From: Allacma fusca
Lineage: Eukaryota; Arthropoda; Collembola; Symphypleona; Sminthuridae
Reading direction: 5' to 3'
Length of the DNA: 64,000 bases
NCBI GenBank assembly: GCA_947179485.1
Contig: OX359249.1
Location: forward strand, 37,620,250 to 37,684,249
Shown here: piece by piece, positions 23,601 to 35,348 of the stretch
Layout of the letters: each line of letters opens with the position of its first letter
Numbering within the stretch: the stretch's first letter is position 1
Position numbers and translations under genes: made by a program
The notes under the pieces: generated by a model
Databases searched by the model: none
What the model was told of the DNA's origin: nothing
Seen by the model: only the letters and a program-made list of their open reading frames with translations

Positions 23601-26600
23601 ATCTGTTTTGCGCAGATTTGTTAAGAAGGCCTTGAGGGAAACAAGAAAGCGTAGAGCTTTAAATTTTGATAAAGTATTATGCCTAGAGCTCGATAATTCA
23701 CAGGACAGTAAATCTGTTGCTAAAATCCCTAAAACTGACCTAGCAGAAGAAAATCAACATCCAAAGAAGGGTTTGGAAGGTTTCATAGAACCTATGGATG
23801 TAACGGCGTCGAATAAGGATCACGTAATGCCAGCCATTCCATTGGCGAAAGTTGCACCCGTAAGTCAAGGTAGCACGACAGAAACTATCGGTTTAGCTGT
23901 CAAATTCGCACCAACAGGAAGCAGAGTGACTCGGCGAAGCAGACGGAAGAACATTTCAGGCAGTTGTAAAAGCATAGGGAATGTTTCTCCTAATCCGGAG
24001 CCGATCCAAGTTTATGAAACTTCTGATGGAAGTTTGATTTCCATCATGGAATGCAAAGTACTTGTTCAAGATGTGCTGAAAAATTCCACCAGCGGGGCTT
24101 CCAAATACGTTTCTGTGATGAAGAAACTCAGTTTTGATAATTGCAGCATTCTGGACACCGTGGATTCTTGTCTAGAGGCATCACCAGGTTCTTGCAATTC
24201 CAAACCATCGAACAATTATGATTCTGGATTTGGCACGTCGCCAGGAACGGGCTTGAAACCTTCGCAAAGTGACCTTGAAATTTGTCAAAGGGAGAATTTA
24301 GAAATAACGCCAAAGAAAATTAATTCACTAGCTTGTTCCGGTATTAAAACTCCTATTGGGTCTACTCCACATGTTCCTTCCACCCCTTCTAGAAAGGTTG
24401 TGGAATTTTCTGATTTGGTTAAGAAGCAAGTTGATATGGACACTACTCCTTCAGTGATTTATTTTCAGGAAGAGTCATTACTTATAATGGGTGAATATTT
24501 TGTTGAAGAGGATGACAACCGTCTGAAACAACTGCGGGATGAGTTTGTACGTGCTGTGAAGGAAGTATTTTCATGGTTTAATCCAGAGGCAATAGCAAAC
24601 TCTGATTTACCAAAGTTTCAGCGCCGTTTAACTCCGCTAATGGATCAAACTTCTCATATTAATGAAACAAACACGGTATTTCCCAGTACCAATCCGTTCG
24701 AAGATACATACTGGAGTGATATTACAGTGGACAACAGAATTTGCTCATTCTGTGGGAGTTCAGGCGACCTATTACCAGATGGTTGTGGCCGGCTGCTTTG
24801 GGCTGGATTAAACGAGTGGATTCATGTGAACTGTGCGCTATGGTCATCCGAAGTTTGGGAAGAAGAAACAGGAGCTTTACAGCAAGTTGGTCAAGCTTTA
24901 AGTCGAAGTAAAAATTCGCAGTGTGAATATTGTGGTAAGACTGGAGCCAGTGTTTCCTGCTGTCATAGCTCTTGTCACAAGTCCTATCACTTTCCCTGCT
25001 CTCTGAAAGCGAAATGTGGTCTCAAACTGGACAAGAAGGTTTTCTGTATGGACCATTCCCGCAGTATTCCACATTCTTCTCTGCAGCTCGAATATCAAGT
25101 TCAACGAAAGGTTTTTGTCGATCTGGATTACATCAAAAAGAAAGAAAAACCCGTGATGTCTGGTGAGGTACGAGTATACATAGGATCCATGAAAATTGAA
25201 ACCTTGGGTGAAGTTGTGTCAATTTCAGTCTGCCCTGACCCCAGTAATATCCATTCGAAATTTAATGACACTATTTTAATACCCAATGACTATCAGTGCA
25301 CTCGCCTGTACTGGTCACACATCAATCCATTTAACAAATGTACATACGAAATTTCTGGTTCAGTTCAAAAGGATTGGTTTCGAAACTTCGCCCTTAACAA
25401 TTCTCACGACGATTTTAATATTGTCATTGACCACTCCGAACCGTATCCATTGATGCGGGAGAAGATTCTTCAAATGAATAATTTTCATAAATGGATTAGT
25501 ACTGCGCCCAAGTTAATTGATGAATTCAATGTAGAATGGATTCCGCAGTTTATCCCACAAACATCCGAAGTGTACTGTAATGAATCATCTCAAATGGAAC
25601 AGTGTTGTAATGTTGAGTGTCAGACATTTGAAGAGAAATTATGCAATGAGTTTTCCAGTATTCCTGATGACGTTTGCCTTCAGTGGGAACGATTCCGAGA
25701 TGATATTGCTAAAAGCAGCATGTTTCCTTTGTGCGATGAGCCTTTTGAGCTGGAGGAGTATATTTGGTTGTACGAACGTTTAAAAGATATCAGCAATTTG
25801 TTGGATGAAGATTTACAGAATTTGGACAGTGGTGTCGATGTTGATTGTAAAGTAAATATCTTTAATAACCCGGAAAGGCTAAAAATGTCATTCAGTCCAC
25901 ATAGTTTCGTGGATAATTTCGTTGAGAAGTTGGGCGTGAAAGCTGAAACAGCAATGGATCCTCATTTCAAGCAAATGCTAATTTACAACATGTTAGATGG
26001 TGCGGTGAATGATTCGTCCTCTGACGCAAGTACCTCCAGCTCAAGTTCGTCTAGCAGTAGCGATCCAGAAATGGACGACGGTACTTCAGATTCATCATCA
26101 GAGTCCGAGGAAGAGGCAGAGCGTGATCACACAACAGTATCACGAAGATTAACCCGAACTCAAACTCAAGCCACGGAAACCGCGTACAAGGGTCTACCTA
26201 TTCATCCATCTGGGAGGCTACTCCGACGTAGAGAAAAGAAACCAGAAATATTTTGCAAAACCTGCAAAAAAGTTTTTCCAAGTAAAGCTTCTTTGTCAAA
26301 GCATGGTAGGTGGTGCAAGCTAAAAAATTCGTCGAAAGGTAACAAGAAAGAATCTGACCTTCACGTGCAGCAAAAACCATCAAGTTTGTCCCCAACTTCA
26401 ACGACGAAAAGAAGCCGAGGAAGGCCTTCGAAGAAGTCCAAATTGGAGTCCACTAAAAATCCAGCTAATAAGGAGACTCATAAGAGAACCACTCGACAGA
26501 CGAGTAATCTTGGTAAACATGTTTCAAAAACGGCAGAAAGCAGCAAAGAAGATTTTAGCTGTGTCGATAAAGAGAATTCTTCCAGTAGTAGCAGTCGTAG

Positions 26601-29600
26601 TGAAAGTGATGAGCAGTCAAAAACATGCCCGAGGTGTCATTTGGTATACAAGACGGTAGATAGTTTGAAGGTGCATCAAACAAGTGGAAATTGTTTGAGT
26701 AGTGACGACGACGAATTCAGTGAAGGAGACGCTGTGCGAGATACCACTCAAGTTCTTTTATCTTCACATGAAATAGATTCTAGTACCGGAAGTTCATCGC
26801 CCCAGAATTTGTCTGCTGTGACCGCCAGTAAGGCTTTTTTGATTTTTATAATGCAAGAATGCTTTATTTAATGTTTTAGTGCTCATTATACTTATGTATT
26901 TTAAATGTTTTATTAGATACTTCAGAATGCAGAGAGATCTTTGATGAAAATTCTCTGCCGTTGCAAATTTCCGATCAAATCAGCACCAGTTCAGCTTCTA
27001 GTGACGAAGAGGACAAATCCGATCCGGAAGCAAATCCGATCATGTCCTTGGATGTAACTGGTGATGCATCCAAGGACACAATGGACTGGACAACTAACGC
27101 CACTACCCCACAGGATAGCAGAAATTCAATGGATGAGGAGCCCCAAGTTGGGCAGGCTGATTGTAACGCTGATTCATTAGCTTCGAATGTTCAGTCGCCG
27201 TTGGTAGCTCAACAGGAAATTGATAACGTGGCGGTTTCATTGGATGACCTCGAACAAATAGATGAGACAGTGTCTATTTCTAGGAGCAGCGTAGCTGAAG
27301 TAATAGACGTAGTCATAGCTCCAGCACTGGATCACCCTGAACAACCAAGTCATGTATCTGCTACTGCGTCGCATCAGTTTCCTGCTTGTACTTTGAACCA
27401 GAGTCCGATAGAGTTCTTCCAATCGTATCCAGACGTCTCTCATAATGAGTCTCAAAATTCATCTCTTCGACCCTATGAAGCCAACTACTTCAACAATATG
27501 GGCAATTTTGTTATACAGCAGGCTTTTAGTAACGATCCCAGAAAGATTGTGGAGCCAACAAACTACTCGAGTTTTTCACCTGTATCTGAAATGCCAATTC
27601 CAGTGCATGACCACAATGCCAAGCTACCGCTGCAAACTTTACCACTTGGAGAGTCATCTAGTCAACTGAGTACTGGTAACCTGGAAATGAGCGCAGAATA
27701 CCGGATGCTTCCCAAAATGCAGTCTGGCATGGCTGAGGGTTTTTTGACCCGAGATAATGCTTATTCAATGAACCCGGTAAATTACACCGGAGTTTCTGTT
27801 ACACCAAATCCTGCTGATTTTATCAGTTTTGGTACTTCCGAATCGACTGGTGTGCACTCTCCGTATCAACAAATAATGGACTCGGGTCCACCAGTGCACG
27901 TACCAGTTGAATATAGTCATGTCCCAAATCCACAGTATCCGCATTCCATTGAATTGCAACAGAGTCACGTGCCCAGTAGCAAAATGTTCTCGTGGCCCGT
28001 AAGCGACCCTTCTCAAAACCCACTGATAGTAAATAATAATTTACATCAGTTTCAGCAACAGTATGATCATCTTTTTTCTATTCAAAATCAGATGAGGATT
28101 CCACAAAATCATCACGGTATAGCTTCAACTCAAGTACAATCTTCACTGCAGCATATGAACATGTGTACACCTTTAGTGGCAGAAGGTGTAGATCATTCCC
28201 CCAGAATTTCGCAAGGCTTCCCAATCTTAGGTTCAACCCGCCCAGCTACAGGTATTGACAATAACATGGCAGTGATCGTTGTCCAGAATGGTAATACCTA
28301 CTCCACAATTCCAGTCAGCAACCTCCCACACATTGGTTCTTCTGCTCATTCCCAACAGAATCACTCCAACTTAGTCTTACCAGAAAATCAGAAAGTTCAG
28401 CAGAATGTCTGCATGATGATTAACTCACATTCTCTTCCACAACCACCAGCCCAACAAGTGGTGAACATTTACCCATCAGACCAACCAAGCAATATGAATT
28501 CTCAATCTGTTGAGCCCTCATATTTAATACAACAAGAAATTCCGAGTGCTGTATCGCCCCTAAAGCCTTACTCTTGCATGCGGTCTTGCTCTTGTGGTAA
28601 AGGTCATGACCAGTGCATATCTGCAAATACTGCCCCATTTGCTTCCGTGCAAATGAACCCGCTAGGCTCAGCTTGCTGCTCAACAGCTCAAGGTCCTAAG
28701 CAGCATTTGCGACCTGTAAAACCTGTGAAGCAATTAATGAGACAAAATAAGCCCATATCATCAAGACCCCCGGAATGTCTGCAGTCTAATATTTTACCTC
28801 CTTTGTTTACATCACCTCGCAAGCGGGACGTCTGTAGTAGTAATTTAGTCGGCGTGGTCTCGCTTGGATGTGGCAGTAATTCCTTGGAATCGACCACTCT
28901 TGGAAAAGTACCAATGTCCAGTCCGAATATTGCAGTTGTGAGACCGATGGAAAATCCATTACAGAAAATGTCTAACCAGGTGGCGCAAATAGAGGTTAAC
29001 TTTAATAGTCCGTCGGCAGTTGTTCCACTGAATCAAACCGAAACCTCAAGATTTGCTTTATCGCCTTTTGAAGAAAGAATCTTAGATAGCATCTCTCCTT
29101 TACCGAATGAAAGTCTGTGCAAAGATAGACAGACAATGGCAGAAATTTCGTCAAAATTTGTTGCAGTTGTGGAACAAGCAAACTTAGAATCACGATTGTG
29201 CGAACCTGTTCAGAAGGATAACATTCTGCCAAAAGAAGCTGAAGTGTCGAACCAAGACAGTACTAATAAGCCTGAGGGGGATTCTAAAGGAAAATCTATT
29301 AAAGTTACTTTGAAACGGAAAGAGGGGGGAGATTCCTATTCCATAAATGATATCAGGGAGACGGGAGTCGAGTCCGCTGGTGCGATGAGGAGTTTGAAAA
29401 TCAAAGCTAAAATCACGAGTGGAGAACAAGCAGGTACAGCCACTGACGTTGTGGTTACTCCTGTCATCCAGACAATTCCTATAGTTTCTGAACTGAAGAC
29501 CACAAATGGGCAACAATCAAGTATTGGATATGATGAGAAACAAGGTCTGGTTTGTACAATCACAGTCCCGGGTCAAAGTGACCAAGTTAATGACGTGAGC

Positions 29601-31316
29601 AGCAATATACAGTCGTCTTTACCTCTGACTGGGGAAGGATTCAAGCATACTAGACAACTGGTAAATTGCTGGTAGTAGTTATTGAATTATACTAAATTAA
29701 ACATTACATCAAGTACTAAAGGCCAACTTGTTTTTTTCCAGACTCATAGAGCTGTTATTGTATACGAAGTTAAGTGTAATGATACAGTCCTTTTTCGCTC
29801 CAGCGATGTCCGAGCTGTTTGGGGTCATATTTTTGAAGTTGTGCAAGGAACAAGACTTAAGCAAAAATTGCCTCCCTTACCTTACCCGGCTACCAATATC
29901 TCTTTGCCTGGTAATTTCTTGCATATGCATGTAGTAGCCATTGGATGGTAAATTAGGATTACAAGAGTGCTAAATTGATGTATGTTACTAGAAAATCGAA
30001 GAGAAGCAGCTAATAGTTTCAACATGCTCGGTCTGACTCACCAAGCTGTACAGTTCTTATTGGAGCAACTTCCCGGCACGAATTCTGTAATGGAGAAGCA
30101 TAAGTTTAAATTCCATCATCCAAAATCTGAAGAAGAAACTTTGCCTCCAGCCAATCCTTCAGGCTGTGCCAGAACTGAGCCTTTCATTAGCAGGAAACCG
30201 TTCGATATGTTTGGATGGTTAGCTTCGAAGCATCGAACTGTGCCCGCAACAATAGAAACGTATGTCCACTGCTAATATCTAAAACCATAAAACCTTAGCT
30301 AGTATTCCAGTATTCCTCACCTGGACAAGTCAGCTCTTGAATAGTTCCTACTGAAAGTAGCAGTCGGAAAGGGAAATTGAAACATTTCGAAGGGAATTTT
30401 AATTTTGTAATAATCGATTTCTATATGACCTCCCCCTGAGTAAAGTTTTGTTGTGAGTAATCCCATCCCTTGATTCATCCCTATTTTATTGTACCGTACG
30501 TAATACCCGTGTATACTCCACAGGGTTTCGAAACCATTGTTTCATGAAAGTATAAATTAAGTTTAGAATAATTTGTACTCAACACAATTGTTCATAGGTT
30601 AACGCTATATTCTGATTATACTTGCAGTCCGACCGATTGGGCTAGGCAGGACCTTCCCATAGCGATGCGTTACCGAAATCTAAGGGTGAAGTCATCAAGT
30701 ACTTTGGGAGTATTTTACTCAGCGATTCATGGTCGTGGGTTGTTTACCCGTCGGGATATTCAAGAGGGCGAAATGATCATTGAATATGCTGGTGAAGTAA
30801 GTACTTCGCATGTACAAGGCCATAATTGCAAATACTATCACTGCATAAAAGCTGTAGTTGAATAGTCAAGCATTTATTTGTTAACCCTTTTGATTTTTTT
30901 GTTTTCAGCTCATACGTACAATTTTAAGTGACCTAAAGGAGAAATACTACGAGTCCAGAGGAATCGGATGTTACTTCTTCACTATTGACGAAAATGTGAT
31001 AATTGATGCAACTATGAAAGGAAATGCAGCTCGGTTTATTAACCATTCTTGCGAAGTGAGTCAAATAAACTGAAAATTAATTTCATTACTTCAAGACCTT
31101 TCACCTGGAATTAATCTGTTTTAAATTGAATTGCAGCCAAACTGTAAGTCCAAGGCGGTGGATATTTTAGGAAAGAAACATATCCTCATTTTTGCAGAAC
31201 GTAAAATCTACGGAGGTGAAGAGCTCACATATGACTACAAATTTGCCTTAGAAGATTTCGACAAGAAAATTCCATGTACCTGTGGGGCCAGAAAGTGCCG
31301 GAAATACCTCAATTGA
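17648..31316 (+). CDS. trx: trithorax / KMT2A-KMT2B-type histone H3K4 methyltransferase
   Basis: A nuclear COMPASS-family H3K4 methyltransferase that maintains active transcription. Exons: 17648-17842, 17931-19005, 19121-19258, 19390-19499, 19638-19790, 22312-22953, 23220-23332, 23532-26827, 26917-29660, 29742-29910, 29992-30259, 30628-30796, 30909-31055, 31137-31316 (about 3132 residues). Domains: FxGF modules at residues 72, 255, 285 and 315; GPRIKNVRF at 441; PHD1 547-644; PHD2 about 647-735; PHD3 756-811; extended PHD 1213-1320; FYRN about 1355-1420; Ser/acidic tract 1636-1675; C2HC motifs at 1717 and 1841; AT-hook at 1771; FYRC about 2823-2935; Win-like GCARTE at 2936; SET about 2985-3115 with NHSCEPNC at 3069; post-SET CTCGARKC. 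No CXXC domain or complete bromodomain is visible. The start at 17648 has G at -3 and precedes a block resembling the MLL1 N-terminus (FRMLFG, then EVFLGF). Exon 2 could instead end at 18978. Identity is very secure. Confidence 0.96.
17949..18770 (+). other. FxGF repeat region within trithorax exon 2
   Basis: Four FxGF motifs lie in one exon, starting at bases 17949, 18498, 18588 and 18678 (residues 72, 255, 285 and 315). The last three are spaced by exactly 90 bases, so they form a 30-residue tandem repeat. Each opens with F[LI]GF, has a Pro-Leu or Glu-Leu about six residues later, usually a Lys-Cys pair, and then about 15 residues of probable amphipathic helix (for example FLGFPQDHPLRQKC). 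The first copy aligns in context with the LEDGF-binding segment of mammalian MLL1. A role in binding a LEDGF-type IBD domain is inference. Confidence 0.8.
20753..21037 (+). repeat. left terminal inverted repeat
   Basis: The arm starts CTGTGGAATCACATAG and matches the reverse complement of 21495-21772 with scattered substitutions and a few short indels. It is preceded by TA. Confidence 0.88.
21495..21772 (-). repeat. right terminal inverted repeat
   Basis: Read on the minus strand it starts CTGTAGAATCACATAG and follows the left arm to its inner end, where both arms share CAACTAACAGTAAGTGA. It is followed by TA on the plus strand. Confidence 0.88.
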
Positions 31317-32500
31317 ATTATTATTACTTTTTAACTTAAATACGACAACATTTTTATCAACCTGAAATACGCTCAAATTTCAGATACGCAATGAAATTTA
31401 GAACTACAAGTAGTTTTAAAATGTTGCCAATTTTTCCACATATGTTTGTAAGATTCAAGTCCGCTTGAGATTAATACAAATGTACCATGTGATTTTTAGC
31501 ACGTTGTGACTAAATCCTATAGGAAATAGTTAGTTTTCGAATTAGAAAGAAATAATTATTATCATTACTCAAGATTTAAAAAAATAATATTACTAGTTGT
31601 ATAAACATTTAATATAGTTGATTATAGAAGAAACGGAAACAAGGGAACCATGAACCCTTCAATACTGTAATAAGTCTTAATGCCAATCAGCTTTCATGCC
31701 TATTAATATGGAATCAAGAAATAATTATTATTGAAGTCCGTGTTTTTTCTTTCACAAAAGCACCGATCGTCATCCAGTATGTTACCCAATGATTCTTACT
31801 AATAATTGTTCGACTCATGAAACTACTTATGTTCGTCTTTTGATCCCACAGTTACCAGTCTTTCACTTCAAAACAGTGGGTCACTGTATTACCTCATAAG
31901 ATATTCCATTCCCCCCGCTCAGGGTTTCTCTTGTATTTTGTAAAGTTGCATTTTGCCCTTGTGCTGAACTGTTCATCTTATTTCATCAAGCGCCATAAAA
32001 GCCTGACATTTGGGGTACTTTCTGTGATTTTACCGGCGTTTCCCTGTCCCATCTCTTAGCTAATGTCCGTGAGTACTCCGAAACTCTCTTATAACGTTCT
32101 AATAAAGCATAAAAGGAAGCTCGTGTTATCATAGTAATCCTATCTCATAAGTTTTGTTTTTCGAAGGGCGTATATGCTGTTGTGTATTACACCCGCAGTG
32201 CCTATTTCATAAACATAACAATGCCTCACATACTTATTATTATATAGCACAGGCCGCAGGCACAGTCCCGTATGTCTTCTATTAAAAGTCAGTTGAATTT
32301 TATTAAGGTCAAGCAAGGAACTAGAATAGGTTCATCTGACTGTCTGACTTAAATCTCGTACCCCATTGGGCAAGCGGAACTACATTAATTCATGAAATGT
32401 GTGATATTGCTTCCCCTACTTTGTGAATGGCCCCGTACTCATACGCAGTCGAAGGATTATTTACAGAGTTGGAGGGAGACTGACACAACAGTCGAATAAA
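31317..32500. other. trithorax 3' UTR and intergenic region
   Basis: No coding exon is seen. The stretch is AT-rich and probably contains the trithorax 3' UTR, ending after the AATAAA at 32101-32106 or an earlier non-canonical signal. The last few hundred bases lead into the promoter of the next gene. Confidence 0.5.
32101..32106 (+). terminator. candidate trithorax polyadenylation signal
   Basis: This is the first clear AATAAA (followed by GCATAAAA) after the trithorax stop at 31316. It would give a 3' UTR of about 0.8 kb. Cleavage data would be needed to decide. Confidence 0.35.
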
Positions 32501-32502
32501 AA

Positions 32503-32510
32503 GGCGCGAA
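32503..32510 (-). promoter_or_regulatory. E2F-type site upstream of the CENP-N-like gene
   Basis: GGCGCGAA on the plus strand is TTCGCGCC on the minus strand, a canonical E2F/DP-type site. It lies 300 bases before the ATG at 32803. It is just upstream of a putative non-coding first exon that ends at 32595 before a GTAAGT donor. E2F sites are typical of genes induced at G1/S, which would suit a kinetochore or replication role. A single 8-base match can arise by chance. Confidence 0.45.
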
Positions 32511-32802
32511 TCTGAACTTGCAGTAGCGAAGAGCGGACGTGTACGTAAAGCCACAGCTAGACCGTTTGCAGTGTTAGCGTTAAGAAAGTGTCTGTGTAAG
32601 TACTTGTTTATTAAATGACAATTTTAATTGCGTACTGAAGGAAGATTAATTATTACAGACTTTTCAATTCAAGTAGAGATTCAACAACGGGCTTTCGGAT
32701 TTGGGTATGAGAAGTATTGTAGTATTTAATATATCTAGTGTAAGAAATTAATTTTTAAATTTCTAGGGTAAATCGCATTTATTTTTTATAGTCTGAACAG
32801 CC

Positions 32803-35186
32803 ATGCCTCCCCAGAGGAAGAAGAAGGGTCCAACGAAAGTTAAACTCCCGACGACAATTGGAAAAGGAGTAAGAAAGGAGGTGTCGATCCAAAATGATAG
32901 TCATGAAATTGAAAATGTGTCAGTGAAGAATAAAAATCCTAGACGTTTGTCCCGGTCTGCTTCTGAAGGGTTGGAGGAAGAACGGGAGAGTGAACGGGAG
33001 TCCAGTCCGGCTCATCCTGCTGCCCGTCATAAAAAATCGAATCCACCTCCCGTTCGAAAATCGTCAAGGGGACGATCCTCAAGAAGTTCGAGAAATGAAG
33101 GTTGGTGAGTTTTTGTTTCCGGGTGGGCCTCTCCGTCGTAGGGGAGTGAAGTAACGATGATTTGAATTTAGTGGGGCTAATTACTGGAATAATAAATATT
33201 TGTTTTGGAAAGCTGAGGGGTAGTTTTGTTGTGATGTGTGGGAGATGGGAGTTACATACATGATTGGTTTTTTAGGAGATGATGAAGAGAGTGATAGCCG
33301 CAGTGGGAGTTCAGGAGGAAGTAACAGTTCGGAGAATGGCGACAGGGAGGAGAATGACAGAATTGAGGGAGAGGACGAGAATGGTGATGATATGGAAGAA
33401 AGACCCATTTGGGAAATGTTCAAAGACTTTGTAGTCGACACTCGAACGAAGGAGCATAAAAAGAGGAACACTTTAATTCAAGCGATTAAGACATACCAGA
33501 ACAAGGCGGGTAATTGGCTTATTGTGAACTATATTTAGAGAGTGATTTGTAGTCCTTTATTTAGGTAAATTTGTGTGACTTTTTTGGGATCTGATTTGTT
33601 TTTAAGAACAACCTCTTCGGGCTGAACTATTTGCTGTCGTGAAATCCTATGTAGGCAGTAAAAAGGAGCGCATGAGGTCACTGGTGAACGAACTCAATGT
33701 GGATTTCGATGATGTTGTTCAAACGAAATCTTATTTTAGTAAGACAGAAAATTTGAAATACGGAACGTTGCGTGTGGTCAAGTACATGATGGTATGTTGT
33801 AGATTGTAGACACAAATGTTATGCGTTTCAAGTATGGAATTCAATATGTATTTGTTTTTGAATCATGTGTTATACTACTCTTTACAGGATACCCTAGAGA
33901 AGAAACATATCTTCGGTTTCATGTGCTTTCTTAATTTAGAAGGTGCTATTTTTGTTGTTTTTGATTTTTGTTCTTACAGGTTGAGTCGCACTGCTGATAA
34001 TTTATAGGCTTTTTATCTACTTTATTCAGTTGCATTTGAGAATCGGGAATCTATTGAATGGAGTGCTTTTGAACTGAAGAAATCAGAGAATGCACCTAAT
34101 CACAAGTTTGATGTTGCACCGGACGACTCACCTATGGAACATGCCAAAATTGAAGGAATTCGTCATCAGATACGGAGGAGTCTCCGACGTAATTTACGCT
34201 TGAAACATGGAAATGATAATGTGGTAATTAGCATCAATATCTTAACTTCTCGTAAGTACTATAATGAATACTTGTGGATGAAAAATGAAATTTTGAAATT
34301 ACATTTCTATGCATGTTACAGTATGTGCACACGTCCTTAAAGGAAAAGTTCATCTTCGCTTCTGTGATGTCTGTTAAAAGAACGTTGGCTTCTCGTGGAA
34401 AACACAACACCAAATTAAAATGCTCAACGATTGTATTGGCTTTTAATCCGAAACTTCCGTACATATGTTTTCATGGGAAATTTGTTTTACAGGAGTTATT
34501 GGTATGGAATACATAGCACTATTTATTATTGAATGAGTAGGTTTTTGTGGTCGAAATGCAAAAAATTGTAAGGAGGGTACGTATAATATTTAGGATATCA
34601 TTCATTCAATTCCTGGTGACTACCTATTTCTTCGGAATATGAACTTGAAGGATAATGGTTTAAACCCTATATACACCTCTTTGTGTAAAGTTTCAAGGTA
34701 AAGTATATTTCACCTTCGATTGTAGGATTTTAAAACTCAACTTGAATTTCAGTTTCAATGTTTTACCCGTTCACTAGCGCATCCATAATGTTGTCAAGTA
34801 CTTTCAAACGTCGACTTGAAGAGGAGGAAGGGCTGGAAGAACAACTGAATATTAGAGAACTTCCTGCCTTCCATCATAATTCTAAAAGAAGGAGAACTTT
34901 GAAGAACCTCATAGACGACAAGCAAGATGGAGGCTTTAAAACTCTTAGCCTGCAATATACTCAATCAAAAGCACCAGATTTTCCTATCACTTTCAAGTTC
35001 AAAGCTCCTGACGGAAACATGGATGGGCTAATCGCCGATTTATTTGAACGACGCTCTTGGACTAACCCTACGCCTTACTTAAAAGCTAAGGATCTGAAAA
35101 CTAACTTTTTGAAACTCCAAGTAAATGAAGATGATGGAAGCATTGTGTACGGTTCAGATAGTTCCGACGAAGACAGTCCTTTGTAA
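32803..35186 (+). CDS. CENP-N/Chl4-like candidate (556-residue nuclear protein)
   Basis: Eight coding exons (32803-33100, 33276-33509, 33607-33791, 33888-33942, 34030-34223, 34322-34501, 34594-34684, 34753-35186) join in frame to 556 residues. An acceptor at 32791 sets the first coding exon. Residues 1-150 are low-complexity: basic and Arg/Ser-rich, then Ser/Glu/Asp-rich, typical of a disordered nuclear region. Residues about 150-260 look helical. Residues about 290-420 hold a helix with regularly spaced Leu (IRRSLRRNLRL), then a strand-rich part with STIVLAFNPKLPYICF. A basic helix (about 425-460) and a final block ending TNFLKLQ precede an acidic tail. The order of these elements recalls the C-terminal half of CENP-N, from memory only. 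The exon 1 donor is weak (GTTGGT); a stronger GTGAGT four bases later breaks the frame. The gene is real with good confidence; the family is a guess. Confidence 0.6.
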
Positions 35187-35342
35187 TAAGCATGTAGCCA
35201 TGGGGACAAAAATTAACGAGGTATGTAACGTGTTTTAGGTTGATTAGAAATGTGTCGCCTTTAGCACATCTTTCATCCTTGATTACGTGGATAGAGCTTC
35301 TTGTATTTAATCAAGTTCATTTAATCTTTTTCAGAGGCACTA

Positions 35343-35348
35343 AATAAA
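35343..35348 (+). terminator. candidate polyadenylation signal of the CENP-N-like gene
   Basis: An AATAAA lies about 155 bases after the stop at 35186. It is the first canonical signal downstream. Confidence 0.5.

Noticed and set aside
29682..29741. Upstream part of the open frame before the trithorax FYRC exon
   Set aside because: It is intron sequence before a clear TTTTTTTCCAG acceptor.
33101..33110. Strong GTGAGT donor at 33105 for exon 1 of the CENP-N-like gene
   Set aside because: Joined to the acceptor at 33275 it gives an immediate stop. The weaker GTTGGT donor at 33101 keeps the frame. The true junction still needs transcript evidence.
34691..34752. GTAAAG donor at 34698 for exon 7 of the CENP-N-like gene
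   Set aside because: It would run into a TAG eight codons into the last exon. The donor at 34685 (also GTAAAG) keeps the frame open for 143 more residues.
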